Notes: a model not told the origin generated them from the letters alone. A stretch of 64,000 nt of DNA from F-183 sp964627455 (GCA_964627455.1 CAZVKC010000003.1:62001-126000); one strand, 5' to 3'; counted from the first letter of the stretch, positions 8,551 through 17,115 are shown. Numbers and translations: made by a program.

Positions 8551-8555
8551 GTTCC

Positions 8556-8608
8556 CCCAAAAACGGAACTGGGGCGGCCCGCCGTCACCCGGCAAGCCGC
8601 CCCAGTTC
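8556..8608 (-). terminator. Intrinsic terminator of the cytochrome gene
   Basis: A perfect 12-bp stem (8566-8577 with 8597-8608), read on the minus strand, is followed by CGTTTTTGGGGG. It lies 20 bases beyond the stop of the cytochrome gene and sits back to back with the plus-strand terminator. Confidence 0.8.
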
Positions 8609-8627
8609 GATAAACGCGTGTCAGCGA

Positions 8628-9026
8628 CTACTTCACTTTGTAGCTGCCGTCGGCCGCTTTTTCACGGTGCTTGCCGTGGCAGCCCTGGCAGGTCGCACTG
8701 GCCTTCTTGTGCGCGGCAGCGGCGTCTTCCCACTTGCTCGCGGCAGCAGCCTTCGCGATCGCCTTGTATTGGGCGGCGGCATCCTTGGACCAAGTCACGC
8801 CGTCTTCCATCTTCGCCTTCTTGAAGTACTTCGCGGTGTCGCCCTTGAACCAGGTTTCGAGCTTCTTGGCGTCCGCGCCGGCCGAAGCGTCCTTCGCGGC
8901 GATCTTCTTGCCCAGCGCCCCATGCGCGGGACCCGCAGCCTTCATCGCCGTCCGCAAGCCGGCTTCGTCCACTGCGGCAAAGCCCACCATCGCGGTGACG
9001 GCAAGCAGTCCAATCATCATCTTCAT
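8628..9026 (-). CDS. Small periplasmic c-type cytochrome (cytochrome c'/c556-like)
   Basis: 132 residues with a short signal peptide (MKMMIGLLAVTAMVGFA). The mature part is Ala/Lys-rich and helical, and ends in a single haem motif CQGCH (CxxCH) about 20 residues from the C-terminus, followed by KHRE. One haem at the very end of a four-helix bundle is the layout of class-II cytochromes (c', c556). Likely an electron carrier or gas-binding protein; the partner is unknown. A GGAG site precedes the ATG. Monocistronic between two terminators and the barrel gene. Confidence 0.82.
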   Translation of the reverse strand: MKMMIGLLAVTAMVGFAAVDEAGLRTAMKAAGPAHGALGKKIAAKDASAGADAKKLETWFKGDTAKYFKKAKMEDGVTWSKDAAAQYKAIAKAAAASKWEDAAAAHKKASATCQGCHGKHREKAADGSYKVK

Positions 9027-9125
9027 CTCGTGTGACTCTCCTTCTTCATCAGGTCGGATTCGGTAATTCTGTGGCGGCCTAAGACGGAGCCACTTCCGTA
9101 CGAGTATACCCCGCGAACACCTTCC

Positions 9126-10442
9126 TCAGAACGTGTAACTCACGCCGGCAAGTGGAACGATACGCGCCCGCAATCCCGCGTCATTCACCTGGTACATCAG
9201 GTTGAACGACACCAGCAGCGTGCTCAGCGGGTTGATCTTCATGCCGCCCGCCACCGCGTAGGTGCTGAAATTCCCGCGTTGAAACGCAATCTGCGGGAAC
9301 GTCTGGCCGGTCGCCCCGGCATACGTCTTGCGCACCAGGCGGTCCGCCGAATACACCTGCTGGCCGATCAGGTCCCCGGCAAACGACATCTTTTTATTGA
9401 CGGCCGCTTCGATGCCGGCGGCGTAGGTCAACTGCTTGGGCAGCAATCGTTCCTCACCCGTGCGGACGTCGCCCGCCAGCACGCTCCGGCCGTTGTACTG
9501 ATAGCCGATATTGAAGTGCGGCGTAAACCGCTCGCCCTGCATCGACAGCGCCACGAACGGCTTTACGCCAAACGCGCCCGACCCGAGGAACTCATACGGA
9601 TCCCCCGTCGGCATGCGCGTTTCCAGGCCGACCGCCAGTTTCGCCTTGCTGCCTTCGAGCGCCGTCGCCTTCACGCGCACGAGAATGTCGCCAATCCCGC
9701 TCGAATCCCCAAACGCGCGATAGGTCGCCTTGTTCGTTTTGTTGCCCGACGCATCGAGAAAATAGTGGATCGACGCGTCCGTGCCCGTGCCGAGCCGTTG
9801 AATCGTCGCCGTCGAGTTCACGAACATGCTCGCGCGCAGGAACGGCATCGCTACCGAAACGTCCACCTTGTCGCTGAGCCCGTAGGTGAAGAACGAGGTC
9901 CACTGGCTGATCTTCACGTCCACCTGGTTTTCCGTCGTGATGATGTCCTTCTTGAAGTTCGGATCCGGCGTCGTCTGCAGATGCTCGAACACCGACGGGA
10001 TGTTGTTCAGCCGCACGCCGTCCAGGCTGCGGAATCCGAACTGCTGATAGCTGAACCCCGCGAAAAACTTGTTCTTGCCGATCGTTTCGGCGCGTTCCGC
10101 GAGCAGTGGACCAAACGTCGTCGTCGACCGGTTGTACACGCCGATCGACGGGTCGAACGTATAGGTAAAGCCCGACGCCGGCGAAGGCAGCGGCAGTGAC
10201 GTCAAACGGGCCGCGAGCGCCGTATTAAACGGAGCGAAGTTGGTTTGAAACGCGCTGCTGAAGTGAGCGTCGTGATCCGGATTCGGCAGCACGAGCCCGT
10301 TCGAACCATACAGGTTCGGAATCAAAAGCGCCAGTTTGCTGGTGGAGAACTCTCCGCCGCTGCCGAGGCTTTGAGCAACAAGCATGGGCGCGGCCGCGCT
10401 GAGCGCAAGAAACAAAGCAGAGCAAGAACGCATCGTCATCAT
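9126..10442 (-). CDS. Outer-membrane beta-barrel transporter-like protein
   Basis: 438 residues from ATG 10442, chosen because AAGGG lies six bases upstream and a signal peptide follows at once (MRSCSALFLALSAAAPMLVAQS). A longer in-frame start at 10526 would overlap the upstream gene. The body has alternating aromatic/polar strands (for example FFTYGLSDKVDVSVAMPFL and PHFNIGYQYNG) and ends in Phe (GVSYTF), the usual barrel C-terminus. It resembles the 'transporter'/MetA-pathway phenol-degradation barrel family. It lies 49 bases downstream of the caspase-like gene on the same strand and may be co-transcribed with it and the kinase. Confidence 0.75.
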   Translation of the reverse strand: MMTMRSCSALFLALSAAAPMLVAQSLGSGGEFSTSKLALLIPNLYGSNGLVLPNPDHDAHFSSAFQTNFAPFNTALAARLTSLPLPSPASGFTYTFDPSIGVYNRSTTTFGPLLAERAETIGKNKFFAGFSYQQFGFRSLDGVRLNNIPSVFEHLQTTPDPNFKKDIITTENQVDVKISQWTSFFTYGLSDKVDVSVAMPFLRASMFVNSTATIQRLGTGTDASIHYFLDASGNKTNKATYRAFGDSSGIGDILVRVKATALEGSKAKLAVGLETRMPTGDPYEFLGSGAFGVKPFVALSMQGERFTPHFNIGYQYNGRSVLAGDVRTGEERLLPKQLTYAAGIEAAVNKKMSFAGDLIGQQVYSADRLVRKTYAGATGQTFPQIAFQRGNFSTYAVAGGMKINPLSTLLVSFNLMYQVNDAGLRARIVPLAGVSYTF

Positions 10443-10491
10443 GTAAATCCCTTGAGTTGGTCCGTCTTGCAGCGGATCCTGAGGCTTGCCG

Positions 10492-11802
10492 TTACCTGCC
10501 CGCTGCTTCCACGGCGATCGTGTCAATCACCCAATCGGCGCCGTTGCGCTTCAGCTTGAGCGCCACGACATCGTTTGTGAGTCCCTGTCCCGGAAACTGA
10601 ATCGCGCGTTTCGCGCGGATCGTCGCGGTATCCCCCGCAACCACCGGCGCGCCCGCCGGCGCCGCTTCCACCGCAATCGACCTCGCGTCGCGGAAAAAGC
10701 TCTGAAAACTCGACAACTGCTGTTTCGTCAAACCCGGCCATACAGCCTTCAGCAGATTGATGTCGCGGCCTTCGAGCGCGGCCTTGTATCGCTGCAGCGC
10801 ATCGAGCACGAGAAGGTTCGACAACTCGGTCTCCGCTTCTTTGCGATGCCGCGCCCCCGCATCCGGATATCGCGCCAGAAACGCCCGCAGCGCCGGCGCA
10901 TCTTTTCCCGTGGACTGCCGCCAATCGAGATCCTCGATTCGCGCGCGCGCCTCAGCCGCATAGGGCGAACTGCGGAACTTCTCCTCGAACTCCCGCAACG
11001 CCGCGATGTCCTGCCGGTCGCGAACCGCTTCCCACGCCGTGAGGTCCGCAGGCTTGGGATTCACGTAAAAATCCCGCACCACGGTCGACACCTCAGACGG
11101 CATCTGCACGCCGCCCGATGCCTCGCTCACGCTGCGTTTCACCGCGTCGACAATCTGGTTGAGCGTGAGTCCCTGCTGCCGCAGCGCATCGGCAAGCGCG
11201 GCGATATACAAGCTGCGCGAACCATCCCCGCAGGACTTGCCCGGTGAGGCGGACATCGCAAACAACGCCCCCGGCCGTTCGGGATCCAGGCGCACGAGGC
11301 CGGCGTCCGGGAACTTCTGCCGCAGCACCGGGACCTCCCACGCCGCATCTACGATAAATCCGAAAAAGCCCGGCTGCCGCTCTTCGATCATCGAAGCGAA
11401 ACGCCGCATCGAGTACGCTTCGTAGTCGACGCCCTGCGTTGTAGCCGGATTAAATCCCGCAGGCAGTAGATAGTTTTCCTGCAGCGACTGCACGGCGAGG
11501 CCCAGATAGAACACCAGCGCCACGTCGCCCGGCAGTGTATCTTTGGCGAGCTTGGTGATCGCGCCGTCGATCTGTTCGAGGGTCGCGTTCTCGGTCACAC
11601 GCACGTCGAACCGCATCTGCACCAGCACAGGCTGCAGCGCGGCGAGTCCTGCGGTCACGGCGGGCAAAGCCGCAATCGCCGGATACTTCGAATTCGCGAT
11701 GACGAGAGCGCGGCGTCCCGGAGCAGGCCCCGGTTGCTGTCCGTACATCGAGCCGATGCACAGGGCCAGCCACGCCACAGGCTGCCGCACGATTCGACGC
11801 AT
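10492..11802 (-). CDS. Secreted caspase-fold (peptidase C14-like) pseudoenzyme with NTF2-like C-terminus
   Basis: 436 residues from ATG 11802, which overlaps the kinase stop as TGATG and has a GGAG-type site about ten bases upstream. The next residues form a signal peptide (MRRIVRQPVAWLALCIGSMY). Residues ~31-235 follow the caspase/metacaspase plan: RALVIANSKY, GDVALVFY, NYLLPA and a QMPSEVSTV end. Where active members have GHG there is GLA (about 101-103), and where they have DACR there is DAAW (152-155), so both catalytic residues are missing. Two short helical repeats (EFEEKF...PYA; AFLARYPDA) and a C-terminal NTF2/SnoaL-like segment follow. Likely a binding or scaffold protein tied to the kinase. 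Confidence 0.82.
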   Translation of the reverse strand: MRRIVRQPVAWLALCIGSMYGQQPGPAPGRRALVIANSKYPAIAALPAVTAGLAALQPVLVQMRFDVRVTENATLEQIDGAITKLAKDTLPGDVALVFYLGLAVQSLQENYLLPAGFNPATTQGVDYEAYSMRRFASMIEERQPGFFGFIVDAAWEVPVLRQKFPDAGLVRLDPERPGALFAMSASPGKSCGDGSRSLYIAALADALRQQGLTLNQIVDAVKRSVSEASGGVQMPSEVSTVVRDFYVNPKPADLTAWEAVRDRQDIAALREFEEKFRSSPYAAEARARIEDLDWRQSTGKDAPALRAFLARYPDAGARHRKEAETELSNLLVLDALQRYKAALEGRDINLLKAVWPGLTKQQLSSFQSFFRDARSIAVEAAPAGAPVVAGDTATIRAKRAIQFPGQGLTNDVVALKLKRNGADWVIDTIAVEAAGR

Positions 11803-13379
11803 CAGGATTTGCGCTCCCTCCACCGAATGGTAATCGCGGGGACATCACTGCCCCCTGTATTCTTAAGCGTCAAACGATAACCATTCTGGGCCGACGGTTG
11901 CGACAAAACCTGCACCGAGGGTGGATCCACCGTTACGCTGACATCGAGCGAAGGCGGCAACCCGCGTCCCTGTAGCGCGCCCGCAGACGCCGCGGATCCG
12001 GTGATCGTAACCGTCGCGCCGGCGCCGAGCGATCCGGCCCAGGAAAAACGGCCCTCCGGAGGTCCAAAGTACTTGCCCGCCGGCGCCGCAGCGGCGGCTA
12101 CAGGAGCAGGCGGCGGAGGCGTGGGCGCTGGGGCCGTTTCGACAGGCGGCGGCTGCTGTTTCGGAGGTTCCGCAGACTTCGCGGCCATCACTACCGGCTC
12201 AGGCTTCTTTTCCTGTTTGCGTGCGGTCTCCGCAGGAGCTTTCTTCTTCTCTGCGGGCGGAAGTTCGGGCTTCTCCACCGGCTTCGCAGCCGGAACCTCG
12301 ACGGCAACCGGTGGCTGTGGACTCGCAGCAGCTTGCTTCGCCGCAGACGGCGACTGTTCGCGCGTCAGCAACACAGCGGCCAGCGCGATCACACCCGTCG
12401 CGCCCACTCCGATCATCGCCCAGCGGCTGTTCGAAACCACCGGCACGGGCGTCGTTGCCGTGGGCGCCGCATCGGCCTGCGCGGGACTCTGCACCGATCC
12501 CGAAGGCGTCGGCGTGGGAACCTGCAGAGTCAGGGTCGACACCTGCGGCCGCGTCTCGCCGGTCGACAATCCCAGGGCGTAGCTCAATTCCGTAATGAAC
12601 TCGGAACACGTCGCGAACCGGTTCGCCGGATCTTTCGCCATGGCCCGCAAGAGCACGGCCGTAACCCCATCGCCCAGCGCTTCCCGATAGGTGGACACCG
12701 GCGGCGGATCCTTCGTCAGGATCTTCGTCAACAACTCGGTCCACGACTCGCCTTCGAACGGCCGGCGGCCCGTCAGCCACTGATACGCCACGACGCCCAG
12801 CGCGAACTGATCCGACCGGCCGGTCACGCCCTTGAGATCGATCTGCTCCGGCGACAAGTAATATGGAGTGCCGCGCACGACACCCGTCTTGGTCTTCGCG
12901 CCGCCGACATCGTCGAGCACCTTGGCGATGCCGAAGTCCGCGACCTTCAAGACGCCGCGCGAATGCAGCATCAGATTCTCAGGTTTGATGTCACGGTGAA
13001 TGACGCCTTCGGAATGCGCGTGGTCGAGGGCCTCGGCAGCCTGCAGCAGCAACTTGCAGACCGTCGCGTAATCGAAGGACTCCCCGGCTTCGAACGCCGC
13101 CGCCAGCGACTTGCCCGGCACATACTCCATGACAATGTAGGCGAGCTGATCCTGTTCGGCGAACTCGAAAACCGTCACGATATTCGGATGGCTCAGCCTC
13201 GCCGTGGACTTCGCTTCCTGCCGCAGTTTCGCCCGCAGCGCTCCCGTCGGATCCTCCGCAATCGGCAGTGTTTTGATCGCTACTTTGCGGTCGATAGTCG
13301 GATCCACAGCGAGGAATACAATACCCTCGCCGCCCCGGCCTATCTCCTGCAGGATTTCGTAGCGGCCCAGCGATGCCAT
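11802..13379 (-). CDS. Membrane-anchored Ser/Thr protein kinase (PknB-like) with extracytoplasmic domain
   Basis: 525 residues. Kinase domain ~7-265 with GRGGEG loop (14-19), VAIK Lys36, HRDIKPEN (Asp130), DFG (148-150) and SPEQ, so all catalytic residues are present. A Thr-rich activation loop (AKTKTGVVRGTPYY) suits autophosphorylation. A juxtamembrane Pro/Thr/Ser linker and one membrane helix (~319-339) follow. A long Pro/Lys/Ala linker then leads to an outside domain of ~90 residues (GKYFGPPEGRFSW to IRWRERKS), which is not PASTA and looks beta-rich. It overlaps the caspase-like gene by one base and is divergent from the TPR gene, 57 bases away. Confidence 0.93.
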   Translation of the reverse strand: MASLGRYEILQEIGRGGEGIVFLAVDPTIDRKVAIKTLPIAEDPTGALRAKLRQEAKSTARLSHPNIVTVFEFAEQDQLAYIVMEYVPGKSLAAAFEAGESFDYATVCKLLLQAAEALDHAHSEGVIHRDIKPENLMLHSRGVLKVADFGIAKVLDDVGGAKTKTGVVRGTPYYLSPEQIDLKGVTGRSDQFALGVVAYQWLTGRRPFEGESWTELLTKILTKDPPPVSTYREALGDGVTAVLLRAMAKDPANRFATCSEFITELSYALGLSTGETRPQVSTLTLQVPTPTPSGSVQSPAQADAAPTATTPVPVVSNSRWAMIGVGATGVIALAAVLLTREQSPSAAKQAAASPQPPVAVEVPAAKPVEKPELPPAEKKKAPAETARKQEKKPEPVVMAAKSAEPPKQQPPPVETAPAPTPPPPAPVAAAAAPAGKYFGPPEGRFSWAGSLGAGATVTITGSAASAGALQGRGLPPSLDVSVTVDPPSVQVLSQPSAQNGYRLTLKNTGGSDVPAITIRWRERKS

Positions 13380-13436
13380 GTTTGCGTACCCTTGAATTAT
13401 ACCCGCCGCGCTTCTGTCGAATGCGACAATCGAAAC

Positions 13437-15083
13437 GTGAGACGACTGCTTGCAATCGCCGGTCTGCTCGTTAGCGCTCCCCTGCTTTTCGCGGAGGACA
13501 AATGGATCTATGTCCGCTCAGGCCCATTCGAGGTTTGGACGAACGGTCCGGAAAAGCCCGCCAAGTTGCGTCTCGCAGAAGCAGAACAGTTTCGCCACGT
13601 GCTGACCGGCATCCTGGGCAAAACGGAACTGAAGTCGACGTGGCCGATTCGGATCCTCGCGTTAAAAGACAAGCGTGCGTCATCGAAACCGCTGACGCGC
13701 GTACGCGACACCTACGTCGCCGTCATCCCCAACGAGCAACCACTCGACGCGAACTTCCGCCGCGCCGCCGCACGCATCTTCCTCGACGCGAACACCAAAC
13801 GCTATCCCGCCAACATCGATCGCGGACTCGAGCAATTACTCACGGCGCTCGACGTCAACGGCACCCACGTCTCACTCGGCGCGCCGCCCGCGGATCAACG
13901 CACGCCCGATTGGGCTCGGATCCACCTGCTGGTCACCGACCCAGCCTTTAGCGGGCGCATGCGCGTGTACTTGTCGAACCTCGAACAAGGCGGCGAGGAA
14001 GCAACCGCGTGCCGCAACGCATTCGAAAAAACGCTGGCCGACTTCAATAAAGCCGTGGCTGCACATGCGGCCAAGGGCAGTTACGAGTGGAAGCCGCTCA
14101 GCAGCCGGCCCATCAACCTCGACCGCGACTACTACGCGAAATCGTTGACCTCCGAACAGGCGCGCATCGCCGAAGTCGACGCCGGGATGTCCAAAGCCGT
14201 CAGTCTCGCGGACCTGCAGACAGCGGAAAGTTTCGAGGCGCAGGGTTTGTTCGCGAAGGCCGTCGAAGCGGGCTCGAAATCGCCTAACGCATGGCTCCAA
14301 TATGGACTCGAACTGGTCGCGAAGAAAGACAAAGGCCAGGCGCTCGCCGCGTTTAAGAAAGCTGCGGAACTCAACCTCGAATGGGGCGCGCCGCTCGCCG
14401 AAATGGCCCGCATGGAAACCACCCCGGCACGCGCGATGTTCTATTGGAAGCAGGCTGCGGCGCGCGAGGTCCGCAATGTCGAGTACTGGAAGGCCTACGC
14501 CGTATCCGCGACGGAAGGCAACCAGTTCAGCGACGCCGCCAAAGCCTGGGCAGGCACCGAACGCGCGGCCGGTAGTGAAGACGAGCGCAAACAACTCATT
14601 CAAGCCCGCCGTGATCTCGAGACCCAGCGCGCGGACTTCGCCGAATCCGAGCGTCGCAAGGCTGCCGAAGAGCGTGAACGCGAGATTGCGCGGTTGAAAG
14701 CCGAAGCGCTCGGCGAGATTCGCAAAGCGGAAATGAAGGCGAATGAACGGCTGGGTCCTGGTCCCGAACGCGCGACGACAGCCGAGAAATGGTGGGATGG
14801 TCCCAAAGGCGAAAAGCTCGACGGGCAGCTCACACGGGTGGACTGCCTGCCCGGGGGACTCGCGAAACTCCACATCGCACAAGGCGCCGGTAAACCCGCG
14901 AAGATTCTGCTCGTGCGTGAACCGTCGAAAATCGTGATCGTCAACAACAGCCTGACGAACAACGAAGCGACGCTCGGCTGCGGGATCCAGAAGCCGCCGC
15001 GCGATGTCGTCGTCGAGTTTGCGCCCAAGCCTGACGCCAAGTACGGATCCGCGGGTGACGTGATTCAGGTGCAGTTCAAATGA
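13437..15083 (+). CDS. Secreted TPR protein with a degenerate gluzincin (peptidase MA-like) domain
   Basis: 548 residues from GTG 13437, giving a clean signal peptide (VRRLLAIAGLLVSAPLLFA). Residues ~20-270 follow the plan of secreted peptidase-MA/DUF1570 proteins: WIYVRSGPFEVWTN, a predicted metallo-helix region (FRRAAARIFLDANTKRYP), then IDRGLEQLLTAL. The HExxH and the downstream Glu-containing WLNEGLA-type motif are both absent, so it should be inactive. TPR-like helices (LQYGLELVAKKDKGQALAAF) and a charged coiled coil (~390-445, AEEREREIARLKAEA) follow. The last ~85 residues are beta-rich. Its stop overlaps the MFS start as ATGA. The inactivated-peptidase reading is my inference. Confidence 0.75.
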   Translation: MRRLLAIAGLLVSAPLLFAEDKWIYVRSGPFEVWTNGPEKPAKLRLAEAEQFRHVLTGILGKTELKSTWPIRILALKDKRASSKPLTRVRDTYVAVIPNEQPLDANFRRAAARIFLDANTKRYPANIDRGLEQLLTALDVNGTHVSLGAPPADQRTPDWARIHLLVTDPAFSGRMRVYLSNLEQGGEEATACRNAFEKTLADFNKAVAAHAAKGSYEWKPLSSRPINLDRDYYAKSLTSEQARIAEVDAGMSKAVSLADLQTAESFEAQGLFAKAVEAGSKSPNAWLQYGLELVAKKDKGQALAAFKKAAELNLEWGAPLAEMARMETTPARAMFYWKQAAAREVRNVEYWKAYAVSATEGNQFSDAAKAWAGTERAAGSEDERKQLIQARRDLETQRADFAESERRKAAEEREREIARLKAEALGEIRKAEMKANERLGPGPERATTAEKWWDGPKGEKLDGQLTRVDCLPGGLAKLHIAQGAGKPAKILLVREPSKIVIVNNSLTNNEATLGCGIQKPPRDVVVEFAPKPDAKYGSAGDVIQVQFK

Positions 15084-16255
15084 GATGGATCGCGATCGGG
15101 GTCTTCATCCTGTCGTCGTTCCTCAACTATCTCGACCGTCAACTGCTCTCCGCCGCCGCGCCGATCGTCAAGCAGGAATTCGGCATCAATAACCAGGAAT
15201 TCGGCTGGCTGCTGCTCGCCTTCTCGATCACCTACGGCGTCTCCGCGATGTTCGTCGGCTGGTGGCTCGACCGCGTGGGACTCGACGAGGGCATCACCAT
15301 CGCTGTCGCCGCCTGGTCTCTGGTCGGCGTCGCCACCGGATTCGCGTCCACGTTCCCGATGCTGATCGCCTGCCGCGCCGCTCTGGGACTCGCAGAAGCC
15401 GGCTCGATCCCAGGCTTCGGCAAAGCCAACGCGACCTACCTCAAACCCGGCGAACTCGCCCTCGGCACCGGCCTCAATCAACTCGGACTCTCCGTCGCCG
15501 GCATGGCCGCGCCGTTTCTCATCGGACGCTACGGCGCCGAGTACGGCTGGCGTTCGATCTACATCGGCGCGGGCGTCATCGGCATGTTCTGGTTGCCACT
15601 GTGGTGGCTGACCTCGAAGGCGATCCCCGGCCGCGCGTTTCCCAAGACCTCAGCCTCCGCCCCGGTCGCCGCGATCCTACGCGATCGCCGCTTCTGGGGA
15701 CTCGTCATCGCCAATATCCTCTCGATGACGATGTACACGCTCTGGACCAACTGGACCACCATCTACTTCGTGACCGCGCGCGGCATGTCGCAAGCTGAAG
15801 CCAACACGCAGTTCGCCTGGATCCCGCCCGTCTTCGCGACCCTCGGCGGACTCACCGGTGGCGCCATCGTCTTCCGCCTCGTCGGCCGTGGTACCCAGGT
15901 TTTCCGCGCACGCATGAATGTCAGCTGGCTGAGTAGCGTGATCCTGCTTTCGACCGCCGCCATCCCGTGGATGCCGACCGCCGGCTGGGCGACGGTCCTC
16001 ATTTGCGCCAGTTTCTTCTGGGTCACCGCGATGAGCGCCAATATCTACGCGATGCCCATCGACTTCTTCGGCGGCGAACGCGCCGGCTTCGGCGTCGCGG
16101 CCCTCACTGCCGCCTATGGACTCATGCAGGCGGTCGTCTCCCCCGCAATCGGCGCGCTGATCGACCGGGCGGGATTCTCCCCCGTTTGTATCGGCCTGTC
16201 GATCTTCCCGCTGCTCGCCTGCTTCGTTCTGCACTGGACCTCTGACCGTGCTTGA
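15080..16255 (+). CDS. MFS transporter, ACS/hexuronate-type
   Basis: 391 residues, about 12 hydrophobic segments. Family marks are NYLDRQLLSAAAPIV in helix 1, the loop 2-3 region GWWLDRVG, and a central break (SKAIPGRAFPK) before helix 7. The NYxDR motif is typical of the anion:cation symporter branch that imports hexuronates, phthalate or glycerate with protons. The substrate cannot be assigned. It starts inside the preceding stop codon (ATGA) and its 3' end overlaps the GNAT gene by eight bases, so the three genes are probably one transcript. Confidence 0.85.
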   Translation: MRWIAIGVFILSSFLNYLDRQLLSAAAPIVKQEFGINNQEFGWLLLAFSITYGVSAMFVGWWLDRVGLDEGITIAVAAWSLVGVATGFASTFPMLIACRAALGLAEAGSIPGFGKANATYLKPGELALGTGLNQLGLSVAGMAAPFLIGRYGAEYGWRSIYIGAGVIGMFWLPLWWLTSKAIPGRAFPKTSASAPVAAILRDRRFWGLVIANILSMTMYTLWTNWTTIYFVTARGMSQAEANTQFAWIPPVFATLGGLTGGAIVFRLVGRGTQVFRARMNVSWLSSVILLSTAAIPWMPTAGWATVLICASFFWVTAMSANIYAMPIDFFGGERAGFGVAALTAAYGLMQAVVSPAIGALIDRAGFSPVCIGLSIFPLLACFVLHWTSDRA

Positions 16256-16667
16256 AATCCGCCGCATCACGCGCGAGGACCTCGCCGCCGTCGCGGCGAT
16301 CCAGGCCGCCAGCCACGAAGCGTCGGAATGGAACGCCGCCGACTACCTCGATTACGACACATTCCTCGCATTCCAGATCGGGGATCCCAAGCCGGCCGGA
16401 TTCCTGGTCATGCGCACGCTCGCGCCCGGTGAACACGAACTGCTGAACCTCGCCGTGGCCCCGGAATTGCGGAGGAAAAAAGTGGCCTCTGATCTATTGA
16501 GATATGCAATGGATCTCGCCCCTGGCACATGGTTTTTAGAAGTGAGGGCATCCAACGAAGCCGCCCGAAACCTATATAAGTCGTTTGGCTTCACTATCTC
16601 CGGCAAACGGAAGAAGTACTACCAGAAACCGGAGGAGGACGCTATTGTAATGAGCTGTCGTTCATGA
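16248..16667 (+). CDS. GNAT acetyltransferase, RimI-like
   Basis: 139 residues from GTG 16248. N-terminal IRRITREDLAAVAAIQ, the beta-4/acetyl-CoA region LNLAVAPELRRKKVASDLL, and the C-terminal LEVRASNEAARNLYKSFGF...KRKKYY...DAIVM are the RimI layout (ribosomal-protein or protein N-terminal acetyltransferase). The pyrophosphate loop reads RRKKVA where Q/RxxGxG/A is usual, so the first Gly is Lys; acetyl-CoA binding may be weaker. Codon use shifts toward A/T in the last third compared with neighbours. The reading frame overlaps the MFS gene end. Confidence 0.85.
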   Translation: MLEIRRITREDLAAVAAIQAASHEASEWNAADYLDYDTFLAFQIGDPKPAGFLVMRTLAPGEHELLNLAVAPELRRKKVASDLLRYAMDLAPGTWFLEVRASNEAARNLYKSFGFTISGKRKKYYQKPEEDAIVMSCRS

Positions 16668-16794
16668 TATCGTCATGGTGCGATCAGCCGTCGGTGACTG
16701 ATTGTAGTCTAATGCTGAACTTACTCACAGCATCCCACCGAGCCAAGCACAACCGACTCGGCGTGGCCTCTCATAGTACAGGAGAACCCTACAT

Positions 16795-17028
16795 ATGGAG
16801 ATGAGCACGCAAGAAGAATTGAAGGCACACCTCATGGCGTCGAACGAAGAGTTCCGGCGTCTGGCCGAAGAGCATGCGTCGTACCACGCGCAGCTTGAGG
16901 CTCTTGAGGCGAAGGCGCATTTTACCCCGGAAGACGAGGTCGAAGAGCATCGCTTGAAGAAGGTGAAGCTTCAATTGAAGGACCAGATGAACGAGATGAT
17001 TGCTCGTCATTCGGCCGTTCACGTTTGA
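16795..17028 (+). CDS. DUF465/YdcH-family small helical protein
   Basis: 77 residues, entirely helical and highly charged, with the family pattern H...EH.SYHAQL..LE...HFTPEDEVEEHRLKKVKLQLKDQM. Proteins of this family are small antiparallel coiled coils of unknown function. GGAG sits 10 bases before the ATG. The gene stands alone: a 127-base spacer precedes it and a very strong terminator follows. Confidence 0.85.
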   Translation: MEMSTQEELKAHLMASNEEFRRLAEEHASYHAQLEALEAKAHFTPEDEVEEHRLKKVKLQLKDQMNEMIARHSAVHV

Positions 17029-17051
17029 GGTGTGCCTGAAGCAGTAAACTG

Positions 17052-17095
17052 AAGGGCCGCGATCCGAAACATGGATCGCGGCCCTTTTGGCTTTT
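17052..17095 (+). terminator. Intrinsic terminator after the DUF465 gene
   Basis: Perfect 14-bp stem (17052-17065 with 17073-17086), 7-base loop GAAACAT, then TTTTGGCTTTTT. It separates this gene from the convergent thioredoxin gene. Confidence 0.9.
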
Positions 17096-17115
17096 TGCGG
17101 GATCTGTTGAAGCGG

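Noticed and set aside
7353..8588. Minus-strand open frame with a Pro-Glu repeat
   Set aside because: The PEPEPE run is only the complement of the Ser-Gly codons of the real plus-strand gene.
12333..13436. N-terminal extension of the TPR protein across the kinase gene
   Set aside because: This part is antisense to the kinase catalytic domain; the signal peptide at GTG 13437 marks the true start.
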